64,000 nt of DNA, taken from Luteimonas rhizosphaerae (GTDB taxonomy: Bacteria > Pseudomonadota > Gammaproteobacteria > Xanthomonadales > Xanthomonadaceae). Below the pieces are notes generated by a model. That model was not told where the DNA came from and did not search any database. It saw only the letters and a program-made list of their open reading frames with translations. The stretch is from the NCBI RefSeq assembly GCF_002849595.1, contig NZ_NRQR01000001.1:30054-94053 (forward strand). Direction: 5' to 3'. How positions within the stretch are numbered: the first letter of the stretch is position 1; each line of letters opens with the position of its first letter. Below, in pieces: positions 56,030 to 63,930 of this stretch. A program made the position numbers and the translations under genes.

Positions 56030-56488
56030 TCAGAACGGTTTGGCCAACACCAGCCAGACCACGCCGACCAGCAGCAGCACCGGGATCTCGTTGAACCAGC
56101 GCAGGGTCTTCGTCGTCGGCAGCGCGCGGCCGTTGCCGGCGCCCTTGAGCCAGCGCCCGGCGACGACGTAATGCACGATCAGCAGCACCACCAGGCCGAG
56201 CTTGGCGTGCAGCCAGCTGGCGCCGCCGCCCATCGGCGCCATCGTCGGGAAATCGGAGATCACCGTGTAGCCCATCCACAGCACCAGGCCCAGCAGCAGG
56301 GCCAGGCCCAGCATCACGTGACCGAAACGGTAGAGCCGCCGCCCCATCAGCACCAGGCGCGCGTGCACGTCGACGGTGCCGCCGGCCTCGACGAGATTGA
56401 TCAGGATGCGCGGCAGGTAGAACGCCGCGGCGATCCAGGCCATGACGAACACGAGGTGGAAGGTCTTGACCCACAGATAGGCTTGCAT
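56030..56488 (-). CDS. hemJ: Protoporphyrinogen IX oxidase HemJ-like membrane protein
   Basis: A 152-residue membrane protein with four helices. The N-terminal MQAYLWVKTFHLVFVMAWIA carries the conserved His11, and WLHAKLGLVVLLIVHYVVAG and FNEIPVLLLVGVVWLVLAKPF are the other HemJ (UPF0093) marks. HemJ oxidises protoporphyrinogen IX in heme synthesis in bacteria lacking HemG/HemY. CopD-type proteins are related, so the alternative is a generic membrane protein of that clan. A good AGGAG site precedes the ATG. It converges on the patatin gene. Confidence 0.85.
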   Translation of the reverse strand: MQAYLWVKTFHLVFVMAWIAAAFYLPRILINLVEAGGTVDVHARLVLMGRRLYRFGHVMLGLALLLGLVLWMGYTVISDFPTMAPMGGGASWLHAKLGLVVLLIVHYVVAGRWLKGAGNGRALPTTKTLRWFNEIPVLLLVGVVWLVLAKPF

Positions 56489-56630
56489 CGTTGCTGGCTC
56501 CTCTCGACAGGCCGCTAGGATCGCACGCGACAGCCACGCGCCGGTGCGACCGGACGCCGCTGGCGTGGGACGCCGGATCGCTCGGCGACGCGCGCCGTAG
56601 AATGCCGGGCCCGCCGACAGGACCTGCCGC

Positions 56631-57221
56631 ATGACCAAGCGCTACGACCGCGCCTACTTCGACCGCTGGTACCGCGCCGGCGCCATCGGCGGCCCGCAGC
56701 GGTTGGCCCGCAAGGTCGCGCTGGCGGTCGCGACGGCCGAATACCATCTCGAACGTCCGCTGCGCACGGTGCTCGACATCGGCTGCGGCGAAGGCGCCTG
56801 GCGCGCACCGCTGCTGAAGCTGCGACCGAAGACGCAGTACCTCGGCTTCGACAGCAGCGAATACGCGGTGTCGCGGTTCGGCCGCGCGCGCAACCTGCAC
56901 CACGCCAGCTTCGGCGATTTCGCGCTGCTGCGCCCCTGTGGCCCGGTCGACCTGCTGGTGTGCAGCGACGTGCTGCATTACCTCGACACGCGCGAACTCG
57001 ATCGCGGCCTGCCCGGCCTGGCGGAGCTGACCGGCGGCGTCGCGTTCCTCGAATGCTTCGCGCGCGAGGACGGCGCCGAAGGCGACGACGTCGGCTTCAA
57101 GCGGCGTCCGGCGCGCTTCTACCGCGAACGCTTCGACGCCGTCGGCTTGCGCGCCCTCGGCTCGCACTGCTGGCTGTCGCCGGCGCTGGCCGACGACGCG
57201 GCCGCGCTCGAAACCGCCTGA
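56631..57221 (+). CDS. Class I SAM-dependent methyltransferase
   Basis: A 196-residue small methyltransferase. Motif I is VLDIGCGEGAWRAPLL near residues 47-62, and motif II/acidic loop YLGFDSSEYAV follows. LLVCSDVLHYLD is motif IV. The N-terminal RYDRAYFDRWYR is common among small xanthomonad methyltransferases of unknown substrate. It is divergent from hemJ with a short gap and is followed by phaZ after about 97 bases. Confidence 0.82.
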   Translation: MTKRYDRAYFDRWYRAGAIGGPQRLARKVALAVATAEYHLERPLRTVLDIGCGEGAWRAPLLKLRPKTQYLGFDSSEYAVSRFGRARNLHHASFGDFALLRPCGPVDLLVCSDVLHYLDTRELDRGLPGLAELTGGVAFLECFAREDGAEGDDVGFKRRPARFYRERFDAVGLRALGSHCWLSPALADDAAALETA

Positions 57222-57286
57222 GCGGCGGTGCGACGGATCTGAGCGCCCGGCGCGCCGTCCCGGCCGTTCACGCCCGATGCGATATG

Positions 57287-57297
57287 CTGCGACGCAG
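57287..57297 (+). promoter_or_regulatory. Candidate PhaR-type operator before phaZ
   Basis: CTGC-GAC-GCAG, within the larger 15-base palindrome TGCTGCGACGCAGCA (57285-57299). It fits the CTGC-N3/4-GCAG pattern known for the PHB-responsive repressor PhaR of other Proteobacteria and lies 21 bases before the phaZ start. No phaR gene is in the window. Confidence 0.5.
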
Positions 57298-57318
57298 CAA
57301 AACCAACACGGAATGCCG

Positions 57319-58674
57319 ATGCTGTTCTACCAACTGCACGAGATGGGCCGCGCCTGGATGAAGCCGTGGACGCTGCTGGCCGACGCGAACGCGCGCGCCT
57401 TCGGTGCCGACAGCACCTGGCTGTCGAACCTCCCCGGCTCCGGCCAGATCGCGGCCGCCAACGAGCTGCTGTACCGCATCGGCAAGGATTACGAGAAGCC
57501 CGACTTCGACATCCACGCGGTCGCGAACGATGACAACGAGCGGACCTACCCGGTCGTACAGCTCGATGCGCTGGTCAAGCCGTTCTGCAAGCTGCTGCGT
57601 TTCAAGCGCTACACCGACGACCCGGCGCATCTGGAGGTCATCAAGGCCCAGCCCGTCGTGCTCGTGGTCGCGCCGCTGTCGGGCCACCACTCGACGCTGC
57701 TCCGCGACACGGTGCGCACCCTGCTGCGCGACCACAAGGTCTACGTCACCGACTGGATCGACGCGCGCATGGTGCCGGCCGAGGCAGGCGCGTTCTCCCT
57801 CGACGACTACGTCGCCTACATCGAGGACTTCATCCGCCACATCGGCGCCGACAACCTGCATGTGATCAGCGTCTGCCAGCCGACCGTTCCGGTGCTCGCC
57901 GCTGTCTCGCTGCTGGCCGCGCGCGGCGAAGCGACGCCACGGTCGCTGGTCATGATGGGCGGGCCGATCGACACCCGGCAGTCGCCGACCGCGGTCAACA
58001 ACCTCGCGACCGAGAAGCCGCTGGACTGGTTCCGCCAGAACGTCGTGCATCCGGTGCCGGTCAACTATCCCGGTCGCGGTCGCCTGGTCTATCCGGGCTT
58101 CCTGCAGCACATGGGCTTCATGGCGATGAATCCCGAGCGCCATCTCGAGTCGCACTGGGATTTCTACCAGGACCTGGTCAAGGGCGACGACGACGACGCC
58201 GCCTCGCACCGCCGTTTCTACGACGAGTACAACGCGGTGCTCGACATGCCGGCCGACTACTACCTCGACACGATCCGCATCGTGTTCCAGGAGCATCTGC
58301 TGCCGCGCGGCAAGTGGGTCGTCAACGGCGAGCGCGTGACGCCGTCGAAGATCACCGGCACCGCGCTGCTGACGATCGAAGGCGAGCTCGACGACATCTC
58401 CGGCGAAGGCCAGACCCAGGCCGCGCACACGCTGTGCACCGGCGTCGCCGAACGCGATCGTGCCCACATCACCGTCGCGGGCGCCGGCCACTACGGCATC
58501 TTCAGTGGGCGCCGCTGGCGCAACCAGGTCTACCCGCAGGTCCGCGACTTCATCGCGGCGCATGCGCTGCCCGGCGATGGGGCGGACGCCAAGACGCCCG
58601 TCCGGGCGAAGTCCGCCCGCAAGACCGCCGCACGCAAGCGGACCGCGACGCGGGCGACGACGTCCGCCACGTGA
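57319..58674 (+). CDS. phaZ: Intracellular polyhydroxyalkanoate (PHB) depolymerase
   Basis: A 451-residue intracellular PHB depolymerase. The lipase-box-like elbow has Cys186 as nucleophile (HVISVCQPTVPVLA) and a C-terminal GAGHYGIFSGRRW supplies the His. The N-terminus MLFYQLHEMGRAW is typical. It degrades native PHB in granules to 3HB oligomers. The last 27 residues are Lys/Ala/Thr-rich (KSARKTAARKRTATRAT), a basic tail like those of granule-associated histone-like PhaF proteins. Of two ATGs six bases apart, the second has a better GGA spacing. A PhaR-type operator is just upstream and a strong terminator hairpin downstream. Confidence 0.93.
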   Translation: MLFYQLHEMGRAWMKPWTLLADANARAFGADSTWLSNLPGSGQIAAANELLYRIGKDYEKPDFDIHAVANDDNERTYPVVQLDALVKPFCKLLRFKRYTDDPAHLEVIKAQPVVLVVAPLSGHHSTLLRDTVRTLLRDHKVYVTDWIDARMVPAEAGAFSLDDYVAYIEDFIRHIGADNLHVISVCQPTVPVLAAVSLLAARGEATPRSLVMMGGPIDTRQSPTAVNNLATEKPLDWFRQNVVHPVPVNYPGRGRLVYPGFLQHMGFMAMNPERHLESHWDFYQDLVKGDDDDAASHRRFYDEYNAVLDMPADYYLDTIRIVFQEHLLPRGKWVVNGERVTPSKITGTALLTIEGELDDISGEGQTQAAHTLCTGVAERDRAHITVAGAGHYGIFSGRRWRNQVYPQVRDFIAAHALPGDGADAKTPVRAKSARKTAARKRTATRATTSAT

Positions 58675-58722
58675 TCCGGGGGCGCTGACGCGATCCGCGC
58701 GCGGCAGGCTCCCCAATGACAA

Positions 58723-58753
58723 GAAGGCGCGCCGGGTCGACCGGCGCGCCTTC
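58723..58753. terminator. Hairpin terminator after phaZ
   Basis: A 13-bp perfect stem (GAAGGCGCGCCGG and its complement) with loop GTCGA, 49 bases after the phaZ stop and facing the convergent membrane-protein gene. The T-tract is interrupted (CTTCGTCGTCT), but symmetric AAG/CTT flanks suit a bidirectional terminator. Confidence 0.7.
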
Positions 58754-58890
58754 GTCGTCTCCATCGTGCCGCAACGCGACCTCGCCCAGCGGGCGGCGTT
58801 GGATCCGACGCCCCGTCATCCTGGACGCAGCGACAGATCCCGTTCGCCTGCCCCACCGAGCCCGGACCGGCGCGCGATGCCCGGCCCGCC

Positions 58891-59847
58891 TCAGCTGTAC
58901 TGCGCCGTCTTCACCAGCAGGTGCTTGGCGATGCCGCCGTGCATGCGGCCGATGCCGCGGAACAGATGGAGGCTGGCGAACAGCAGCAGGACACCGGCCA
59001 CCAGCACCACCGGGGTGGCCCAGGCGTTGAGCGACGTGCCGAGGCCTTCGTTCTCGGTCCAGCTCAGGAGCGTCCAGCCGTAGTCCCTCACGCCGGCCTC
59101 GGCAATGCCCAGCCAGACCAGGATCGGCGCGGCGATCATGCTCAGCGACACGCTCAGCAGCGTCACGTTGATCGTGAAGTAGACGATGCCCAGCGGCAGC
59201 ATCAGCAGCATGTAGAGCATCGTGCTCCAGGTGCGGACGTCGGTGAACATGTCGCCGATGCGCTGCAGCCAGGTGCGCCCGCGCGCCGAATACAGCGGCC
59301 GTCGCGGCATGCGCTCGCCCAGCATCACCTCGACCAGCCGGCCTTCGACCAGCGACAGCAGCCGCACCGAGCCGAAGAACAGGATCAGCAGCGGGATGCC
59401 GATCAGCACGAACACCATGCCCAGCGACGTCGACAGCCCGGCGACCACCCACGTGAAGTAGAAGATGCCCGTGGCCAGCGACAGCACCATGTAGAACAGC
59501 GCGCTGTAGGTGCGCGGATCGGCGGCGACACCGAAGAAGTGTCCCAGCAGCGATTCGCGGGTCTTCGGCGGCGGCGCGCGCAACGCGGTCTGCACCTTGA
59601 CCTCGGTATCGCGGTAGATGTCGGCAACTTCGTCCGGCGCCCCGTAGCTCGACGCCACCGCGGCGATGACCTCGGCCTCGGAGCGGCCGGGGTGTTCGGC
59701 CAGTTCCGAGCGCAGGTATTCCTCCGCGTCGTAGAGCGCGTCCTGCACCAGCGCGGGATCCGCGCCGGCCAGCGCGCGGCGCAGCTGCTCGAGGTACTCG
59801 GGAATGCTCTGCGGTGAGCGGTGCTTGTTCATGAGGCTGCTGTTCAT
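58891..59847 (-). CDS. DUF1700/putative sensor-domain membrane protein
   Basis: A 318-residue protein. The first 80 residues form a helical soluble part (SIPEYLEQLRRALAGAD, DALYDAEEYLRSELAE, SYGAPDEVADIYRD) that is typical of DUF1700-like proteins linked to PadR regulators. The remainder has about six hydrophobic helices in two similar repeats (YMVLSLATGIFYFTWVVAGL and YMLLMLPLGIVYFTINVTLL), matching the putative sensor domain PF13796. It overlaps the upstream padR gene by four bases. Together they look like an envelope-stress or antimicrobial-sensing pair; the signal is unknown. Confidence 0.82.
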   Translation of the reverse strand: MNSSLMNKHRSPQSIPEYLEQLRRALAGADPALVQDALYDAEEYLRSELAEHPGRSEAEVIAAVASSYGAPDEVADIYRDTEVKVQTALRAPPPKTRESLLGHFFGVAADPRTYSALFYMVLSLATGIFYFTWVVAGLSTSLGMVFVLIGIPLLILFFGSVRLLSLVEGRLVEVMLGERMPRRPLYSARGRTWLQRIGDMFTDVRTWSTMLYMLLMLPLGIVYFTINVTLLSVSLSMIAAPILVWLGIAEAGVRDYGWTLLSWTENEGLGTSLNAWATPVVLVAGVLLLFASLHLFRGIGRMHGGIAKHLLVKTAQYS

Positions 59848-60221
59848 TGGCGCTCCCCCTCCAGGACGGCGTCGACGGAATCGCGGGTCGCACGCCAGGC
59901 GGCGGCCCATTCGCGCAGGGTGCTCCGCCCTGCCTCGGTCATACGGTAATAACGGCGCGGTGGGCCGGAGACCGACGGTTCCACGTGGCTGTCGAGCAGG
60001 CCCGCGGCACTGAGGTTGCGCAGCACCGGGTACAGCGCGCTCTGCTTGCCGCTGAGCACGCCGTCGCCGACGGTCTCCAGCCGTTTGGCGATCTGGTAGC
60101 CGTACATCGGCTCGGACGCAGTGCCGAGCACCGCCAGCAGCGCCAGCGACACCGTGCCCGCGCTGAGTTCCTTCTGGAACTTGCGCAGCTGCAGCTCGCT
60201 GTCGTCGTGGGCATCGGCCAT
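59844..60221 (-). CDS. PadR family transcriptional regulator
   Basis: A 125-residue winged-helix regulator: ELSAGTVSLALLAVLG opens the domain, EPMYGYQIAKRLE is the conserved PadR motif, and GKQSALYPVLRNLSAAGLLDS with PPRRYYRMTEAGRSTL forms the recognition helix and wing. It is of the short PadR-s2 type. The second of two ATGs is preferred because GGAG lies six bases upstream. It is co-transcribed and overlaps with the sensor-like membrane gene. A palindrome 40 bases upstream could be its operator. Confidence 0.9.
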   Translation of the reverse strand: MADAHDDSELQLRKFQKELSAGTVSLALLAVLGTASEPMYGYQIAKRLETVGDGVLSGKQSALYPVLRNLSAAGLLDSHVEPSVSGPPRRYYRMTEAGRSTLREWAAAWRATRDSVDAVLEGERQ

Positions 60222-60260
60222 GGCCATCTCCGCTAGGTCGACCCAGATACTAGTGTTGAG

Positions 60261-60274
60261 TCCGCTATAGCGGA
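60261..60274 (-). promoter_or_regulatory. Candidate PadR operator
   Basis: A perfect 14-base palindrome, TCCGCTATAGCGGA, in the gap between padR and the divergent cyclophilin gene, next to an AT-rich TAGTAT that may be a -10 box for padR. Autoregulation is usual for PadR proteins. Confidence 0.4.
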
Positions 60275-60340
60275 TGTGCCGGTAGTCATGCGATGCCGCG
60301 ACTCGGCCACAATCGGGCCTACCTCGCACGGAAACCGCCC

Positions 60341-61309
60341 ATGTCCCGCATCGCCCCACGCCGCCCCTCGTCCTCCTGGTCGTTGTCCCTGGCGCCGCTC
60401 GTCGGCGCGCTCGCGCTCGTGCTGTCGGGCTGCGCGACGACGACGCCCGCGCCGGGCGGCGCCGAGGTCCTGGAGACGCGGTCGACCCAGCAGCTGCTGG
60501 ACGCATCGACGCCGGCCGACTGGCGCACGCCGGCGCCGGCGGACACGCTGTATCTCGACCTGGCCGCGGGCCGCGTGGTCATCGAACTCGCGCCCGGTTT
60601 CGCGCCCGCGCACGTCGACAACATCCGCACGCTGGCGCGCGAGGGCTTCTGGAACGGGCTGACGCTGTACCGGTCGCAGGACAACTTCGTCGTCCAGTTC
60701 GGCGACATCACCGAGGAAGGCGTGCCCGGCAAGCCGATCGGCAGCGCCAGGGCCGACCTGCCCGCCGAGTTCGACCGCGCCGCGTCCGGCCTCGCGTTCC
60801 ACGCCCTGCCCGACCCCGACGGCTGGGCCGCCGACACCGGCTTCGCCGACGGCTTTCCCGCGGCGCGCGATCCCGCCACCGGCCGCGCCTGGCTCACCCA
60901 CTGCTACGGCACGCTGGGCGCAGGGCGCGACATGGCACCCGATTCCAGCAACGGCACCGAGCTCTACGTCGTCACCGGCCAGTCGCCGCGCCAGCTGGAC
61001 CGCAACATCACCGTCGTCGGCCGCGTGCTGCAGGGCATGGAACTGCTCAGCGTGTTGCCGCGCGGTACCGGTCCGCTGGGCTTCTACGAGGATCCGGCGC
61101 AGCGCACGCCGATCCGCGCGATCCGGCTCGCGTCCGAGGTGCCCGCCGCCGAGCGCACGCCGCTGCAGGTGCTGCGCACGGACACGCCGCTGTTCGACGC
61201 GGTCGTCGAGTCGCGCCGCAACCGCCGCGACGACTGGTACCTGCAGCCGGCCGGGCACATCGACCTGTGCAACATCACCGTGCCGGTGCGGGTGCCGCCG
61301 GCCGGTTGA
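60341..61309 (+). CDS. Cyclophilin-type peptidyl-prolyl isomerase lipoprotein
   Basis: A 322-residue lipoprotein: a hydrophobic leader ends LVLSGC (Cys near residue 31). The cyclophilin domain starts [27 protein letters not shown]. The usual FHRVI-FMVQGGD region reads [14 protein letters not shown], which keeps the Arg but loses the GG pair. There is a long insert around [15 protein letters not shown] and a C-terminal extension of about 60 residues beyond normal cyclophilins. It should be periplasmic, facing the outer membrane. Isomerase activity is plausible but the active site is divergent. Confidence 0.85.
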   Translation: MSRIAPRRPSSSWSLSLAPLVGALALVLSGCATTTPAPGGAEVLETRSTQQLLDASTPADWRTPAPADTLYLDLAAGRVVIELAPGFAPAHVDNIRTLAREGFWNGLTLYRSQDNFVVQFGDITEEGVPGKPIGSARADLPAEFDRAASGLAFHALPDPDGWAADTGFADGFPAARDPATGRAWLTHCYGTLGAGRDMAPDSSNGTELYVVTGQSPRQLDRNITVVGRVLQGMELLSVLPRGTGPLGFYEDPAQRTPIRAIRLASEVPAAERTPLQVLRTDTPLFDAVVESRRNRRDDWYLQPAGHIDLCNITVPVRVPPAG

Positions 61310-61322
61310 CCGGCGCGGCGAC

Positions 61323-61901
61323 TCAGGCGTCGCGCCGGCTGTCGTCGCTGCCCAGCGCCTGGTGCTGGAACAGGCACATGCGGATCGCACTGCGATAGCG
61401 GCCGTCGCTGAAGAATTCGTCGATCAGCACGCCCTCGCGCTGGAAGCCGAGCGATTCGTAGATGTGGATCGCCGGCGCGTTGTCGACGTCGACCAGCAGG
61501 AAAAGTTTGTAGAGGTTCAGCACGCGGAACGCGTAACTGATCGCCAGCGTCGTCGCCGCGCGCGCATAGCCACGGCGCTGGTGGTCGGGCGACACCATCA
61601 CCAGGAATTCAGCGCGCCGGTGCAGGTGATCAATCTCGACCAGTTCGACCAGACCCACCCGCGTGCCGGCGCGATCCTCGACGATGAAGCGCCGCTCGCT
61701 CTGGTCGTGGATGTGTTTGCGGAACAGTTCTTCCAGCTCGACGAACGACTCGTAGGCCTCCTCGAACCAGTAGCCCATCACGCTGCGGTTGTTGTTGAGC
61801 TGGTGGACGAAATGCAGGTCGCCGCGCTCCAGCGGCCGCAACAGCACGGCGCTCGCGGGCGACGGTGGCATCGGCGGCATCAGCGGCATCGGGGTGTTCA
61901 T
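61323..61901 (-). CDS. speG: Spermidine N1-acetyltransferase
   Basis: A 192-residue GNAT enzyme that acetylates spermidine. The stretches [37 protein letters not shown] and [15 protein letters not shown] match E. coli SpeG very closely. [27 protein letters not shown] is acetyl-CoA motif B, and the C-terminal [13 protein letters not shown] agrees too. The Met/Pro-rich first 12 residues are extra. It converges on the cyclophilin gene with a 13-base gap. Confidence 0.92.
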   Translation of the reverse strand: MNTPMPLMPPMPPSPASAVLLRPLERGDLHFVHQLNNNRSVMGYWFEEAYESFVELEELFRKHIHDQSERRFIVEDRAGTRVGLVELVEIDHLHRRAEFLVMVSPDHQRRGYARAATTLAISYAFRVLNLYKLFLLVDVDNAPAIHIYESLGFQREGVLIDEFFSDGRYRSAIRMCLFQHQALGSDDSRRDA

Positions 61902-62003
61902 GGCTGCAGCGTACGCCGCGACGATGACGCGCGCATGCGGTCCTCACGCCGGCTTAGCCCGCGGCTTCCTAGCCTGCGCTCCTCCCACCCGCAAGGAACC
62001 GAC

Positions 62004-62300
62004 ATGCCCATGCTCCGCATCCGCCTGACCGGCAGCGACGATACCGCCCGCGCCGTCATCAACCTCCTGCAGAGCGTGGAGGGCATCGAGCACGTCGAGG
62101 AGATCGACGACCTGATGCCGCACATGGACGATGCCGATTCCAGCTCCGCCGGCCTCAGCGACGTCGCCGGACCGGACATGCACACGCTCGAGGTCGAGGT
62201 CGGCAACCTGGCGACCGCTCGCAAGGTGCGCGAAGCGGTCGAAGCGCTCGCGTTCGATCTCGACGCGCTGGTCGAGTTCGAGGAAGAAGAAGAAGGCTGA
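62004..62300 (+). CDS. Small acidic protein of unknown function
   Basis: A 98-residue cytoplasmic protein. A beta-alpha-beta start (MPMLRIRLTGSDDTARAVIN and EGIEHVEEIDDL) is followed by an acidic, Ser-rich loop (HMDDADSSSAGLSD), a second beta-alpha unit (HTLEVEVGNLATARKVREAVE) and an acidic end (VEFEEEEEG). The duplicated beta-alpha pattern suggests a ferredoxin/ACT-like fold, but this is inference. AAGGA lies seven bases upstream of the ATG. I do not know the family. It stands alone, divergent from speG. Confidence 0.78.
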   Translation: MPMLRIRLTGSDDTARAVINLLQSVEGIEHVEEIDDLMPHMDDADSSSAGLSDVAGPDMHTLEVEVGNLATARKVREAVEALAFDLDALVEFEEEEEG

Positions 62301-62381
62301 CCCCCGCCGCCGCCACGCGCCGGCGCCGGCCGCTGCGTGGAGGCGGTGCCGCGACCTGCGGCCCGCGTCGCGATCGACGCG

Positions 62382-63332
62382 TCAGGCCGCGGCCGGCAAC
62401 CCGTCGATCAGTTCGATCATGCGCCGGCGCTGGTCCGCATCCGGCAGGCGCCCGCGCCCGGCGCCGAGATTGTCGACCAGGTTCCTGACCCGGCTCGTCG
62501 CCGGCGTCGCGCAGGTCACCGCCGGGTGCGACACGACGAACTTCAGGAAGAACTGGCCCCAGGTGGTCGCGTCGAAGTCCTGCGCCCAGTCCGGCACCGG
62601 CCGGTCGCCGACGCGCTGCCACAACCGCGTGCGGCCGAACGGCGCGTAGACCAGCACCCCGATGCCGCGCTCGGCGGCCAAGGGCAGGATCGTCTCTTCG
62701 ACGTCGCGGTTGTCGACCGCGTAGTCCACGCCGATGAAATCCAGGGGCTCGCTGCGCATGGTCTCGACCAGCTTCGGATACGCCGGCTTGCTGGTCGACG
62801 TGACGCCGATGTAGCGCACGCGCTTCTCCGCCTTCAGGGCCTTGAGCAGGCCGAGCTGGGTCGGGATGTCGCCGAGGTTGTGGACCTGGATCAGATCGAT
62901 GGACGTGCGGCCGAGCCGTTCGAACGAGGCATCCAGCTGCGCGCGTGCGCCCGCGGGATCGGCCCTGGCATCGGGCTCGCGGCCGGCGACGTTGAGCTTG
63001 GTCGCCCAGAACACGTCGTCCGCGATGCCGAGATCCTGCACGGTCCTGCCGGCGACGGCCTCCGATTCGCCGTAGCTCGGCGCGGTGTCGAACACCTTGC
63101 CGCCTTCGGCGATGAGGGTGCGCAGCACGTCCGACAGCGACGCGGCGTCATCGCCGGCCGCGCGCGAGAACGTGGCCGAACTGCCGAGGCCGATGACCGG
63201 CACGGCCTCGCCGCTCGACGGGATCGCGCGGGTCAGCAGGGGCTGGCGGGTCGCCGCGAGCAGGGAGGATGGCAACGCCAGGGACAGACCGGCGCCGAGG
63301 GTGAGCTTGAGGCAATCGCGACGGGTGGGCAT
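62382..63332 (-). CDS. Aldo/keto reductase with Tat signal
   Basis: A 316-residue aldo-keto reductase. The N-terminal MPTRRDCLKLTLGAGLSLAL is a twin-arginine-like signal, so export to the periplasm is likely. The barrel carries VFDTAPSYGESEAVAG with catalytic Asp and Tyr, FWATKLNV with Lys, and DLIQVHNLGD with His, the full AKR tetrad. Cofactor NADPH would have to be bound before export, which fits Tat. AGGAG precedes the ATG. The substrate is unknown. Confidence 0.88.
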   Translation of the reverse strand: MPTRRDCLKLTLGAGLSLALPSSLLAATRQPLLTRAIPSSGEAVPVIGLGSSATFSRAAGDDAASLSDVLRTLIAEGGKVFDTAPSYGESEAVAGRTVQDLGIADDVFWATKLNVAGREPDARADPAGARAQLDASFERLGRTSIDLIQVHNLGDIPTQLGLLKALKAEKRVRYIGVTSTSKPAYPKLVETMRSEPLDFIGVDYAVDNRDVEETILPLAAERGIGVLVYAPFGRTRLWQRVGDRPVPDWAQDFDATTWGQFFLKFVVSHPAVTCATPATSRVRNLVDNLGAGRGRLPDADQRRRMIELIDGLPAAA

Positions 63333-63536
63333 GTGGACTCCTGCTGATCGACACGGCAGCGCAGGGCCGCCGCGGAAGGCCCGACGCCATCGGCGCGGGC
63401 ATGGGTCGGAGCGCTCGGCCGCAGGATCGTCGGCCGCGGTCGCACCGGGCAACGCCATCGAGGCGTCGCCCGAGTCTGCATCGGCGCCGATCCCGCTTCA
63501 AGCGCAGCACCCGCAAGCCCGGCGCGGATGCATCCG

Positions 63537-63899
63537 CTACAGGCTGGCGCCGTCGACCGGCACGATGCGCAGCGTCGCGAGATCCAGCCCGTCGAGGCAG
63601 CGCAGATTCACCGCCACCTGGCGCCGACCCGACGCCGGGTCCTCGCCTTCGCTGTAGGGTGCGATGCCGCAGACGCGGCAGAACCGGTGCGCCAGCCGCT
63701 GCGTGTGGAAGCGGTAGGTCGCGAGCGCCGCGGCATCCGTCGTCAGCGTCAACGCATCGGCCGCGAAGAACGCGAGGAGCGCACCGCGTCGTCGGCACAT
63801 CGAACAGTTGCAGTCGTAGGCGTCGGTCGGCGCGTCGCCGCCGGCCAGGTCGAGCTCGAACGCAATCGCACCGCAATGACAGCTGCCTGTGAGGGCCAT
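63537..63899 (-). CDS. GFA family (glutathione-dependent formaldehyde-activating-like) protein
   Basis: A 120-residue zinc protein. The cysteine pattern is GSCHCGAIAFE at the N-terminus, CNCSMCRRRG near residue 35 and CRVCGIAPYSEG near residue 80, as in the GFA/CENP-V fold. FHTQRLAHRFC is typical. True formaldehyde-activating activity is not implied, since most such proteins are uncharacterised. The ATG before ALTGSCHCG is used. Confidence 0.88.
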   Translation of the reverse strand: MALTGSCHCGAIAFELDLAGGDAPTDAYDCNCSMCRRRGALLAFFAADALTLTTDAAALATYRFHTQRLAHRFCRVCGIAPYSEGEDPASGRRQVAVNLRCLDGLDLATLRIVPVDGASL

Positions 63900-63930
63900 C
63901 GCACGTCTCCGGGACCGGTCCGGCGCCAGT

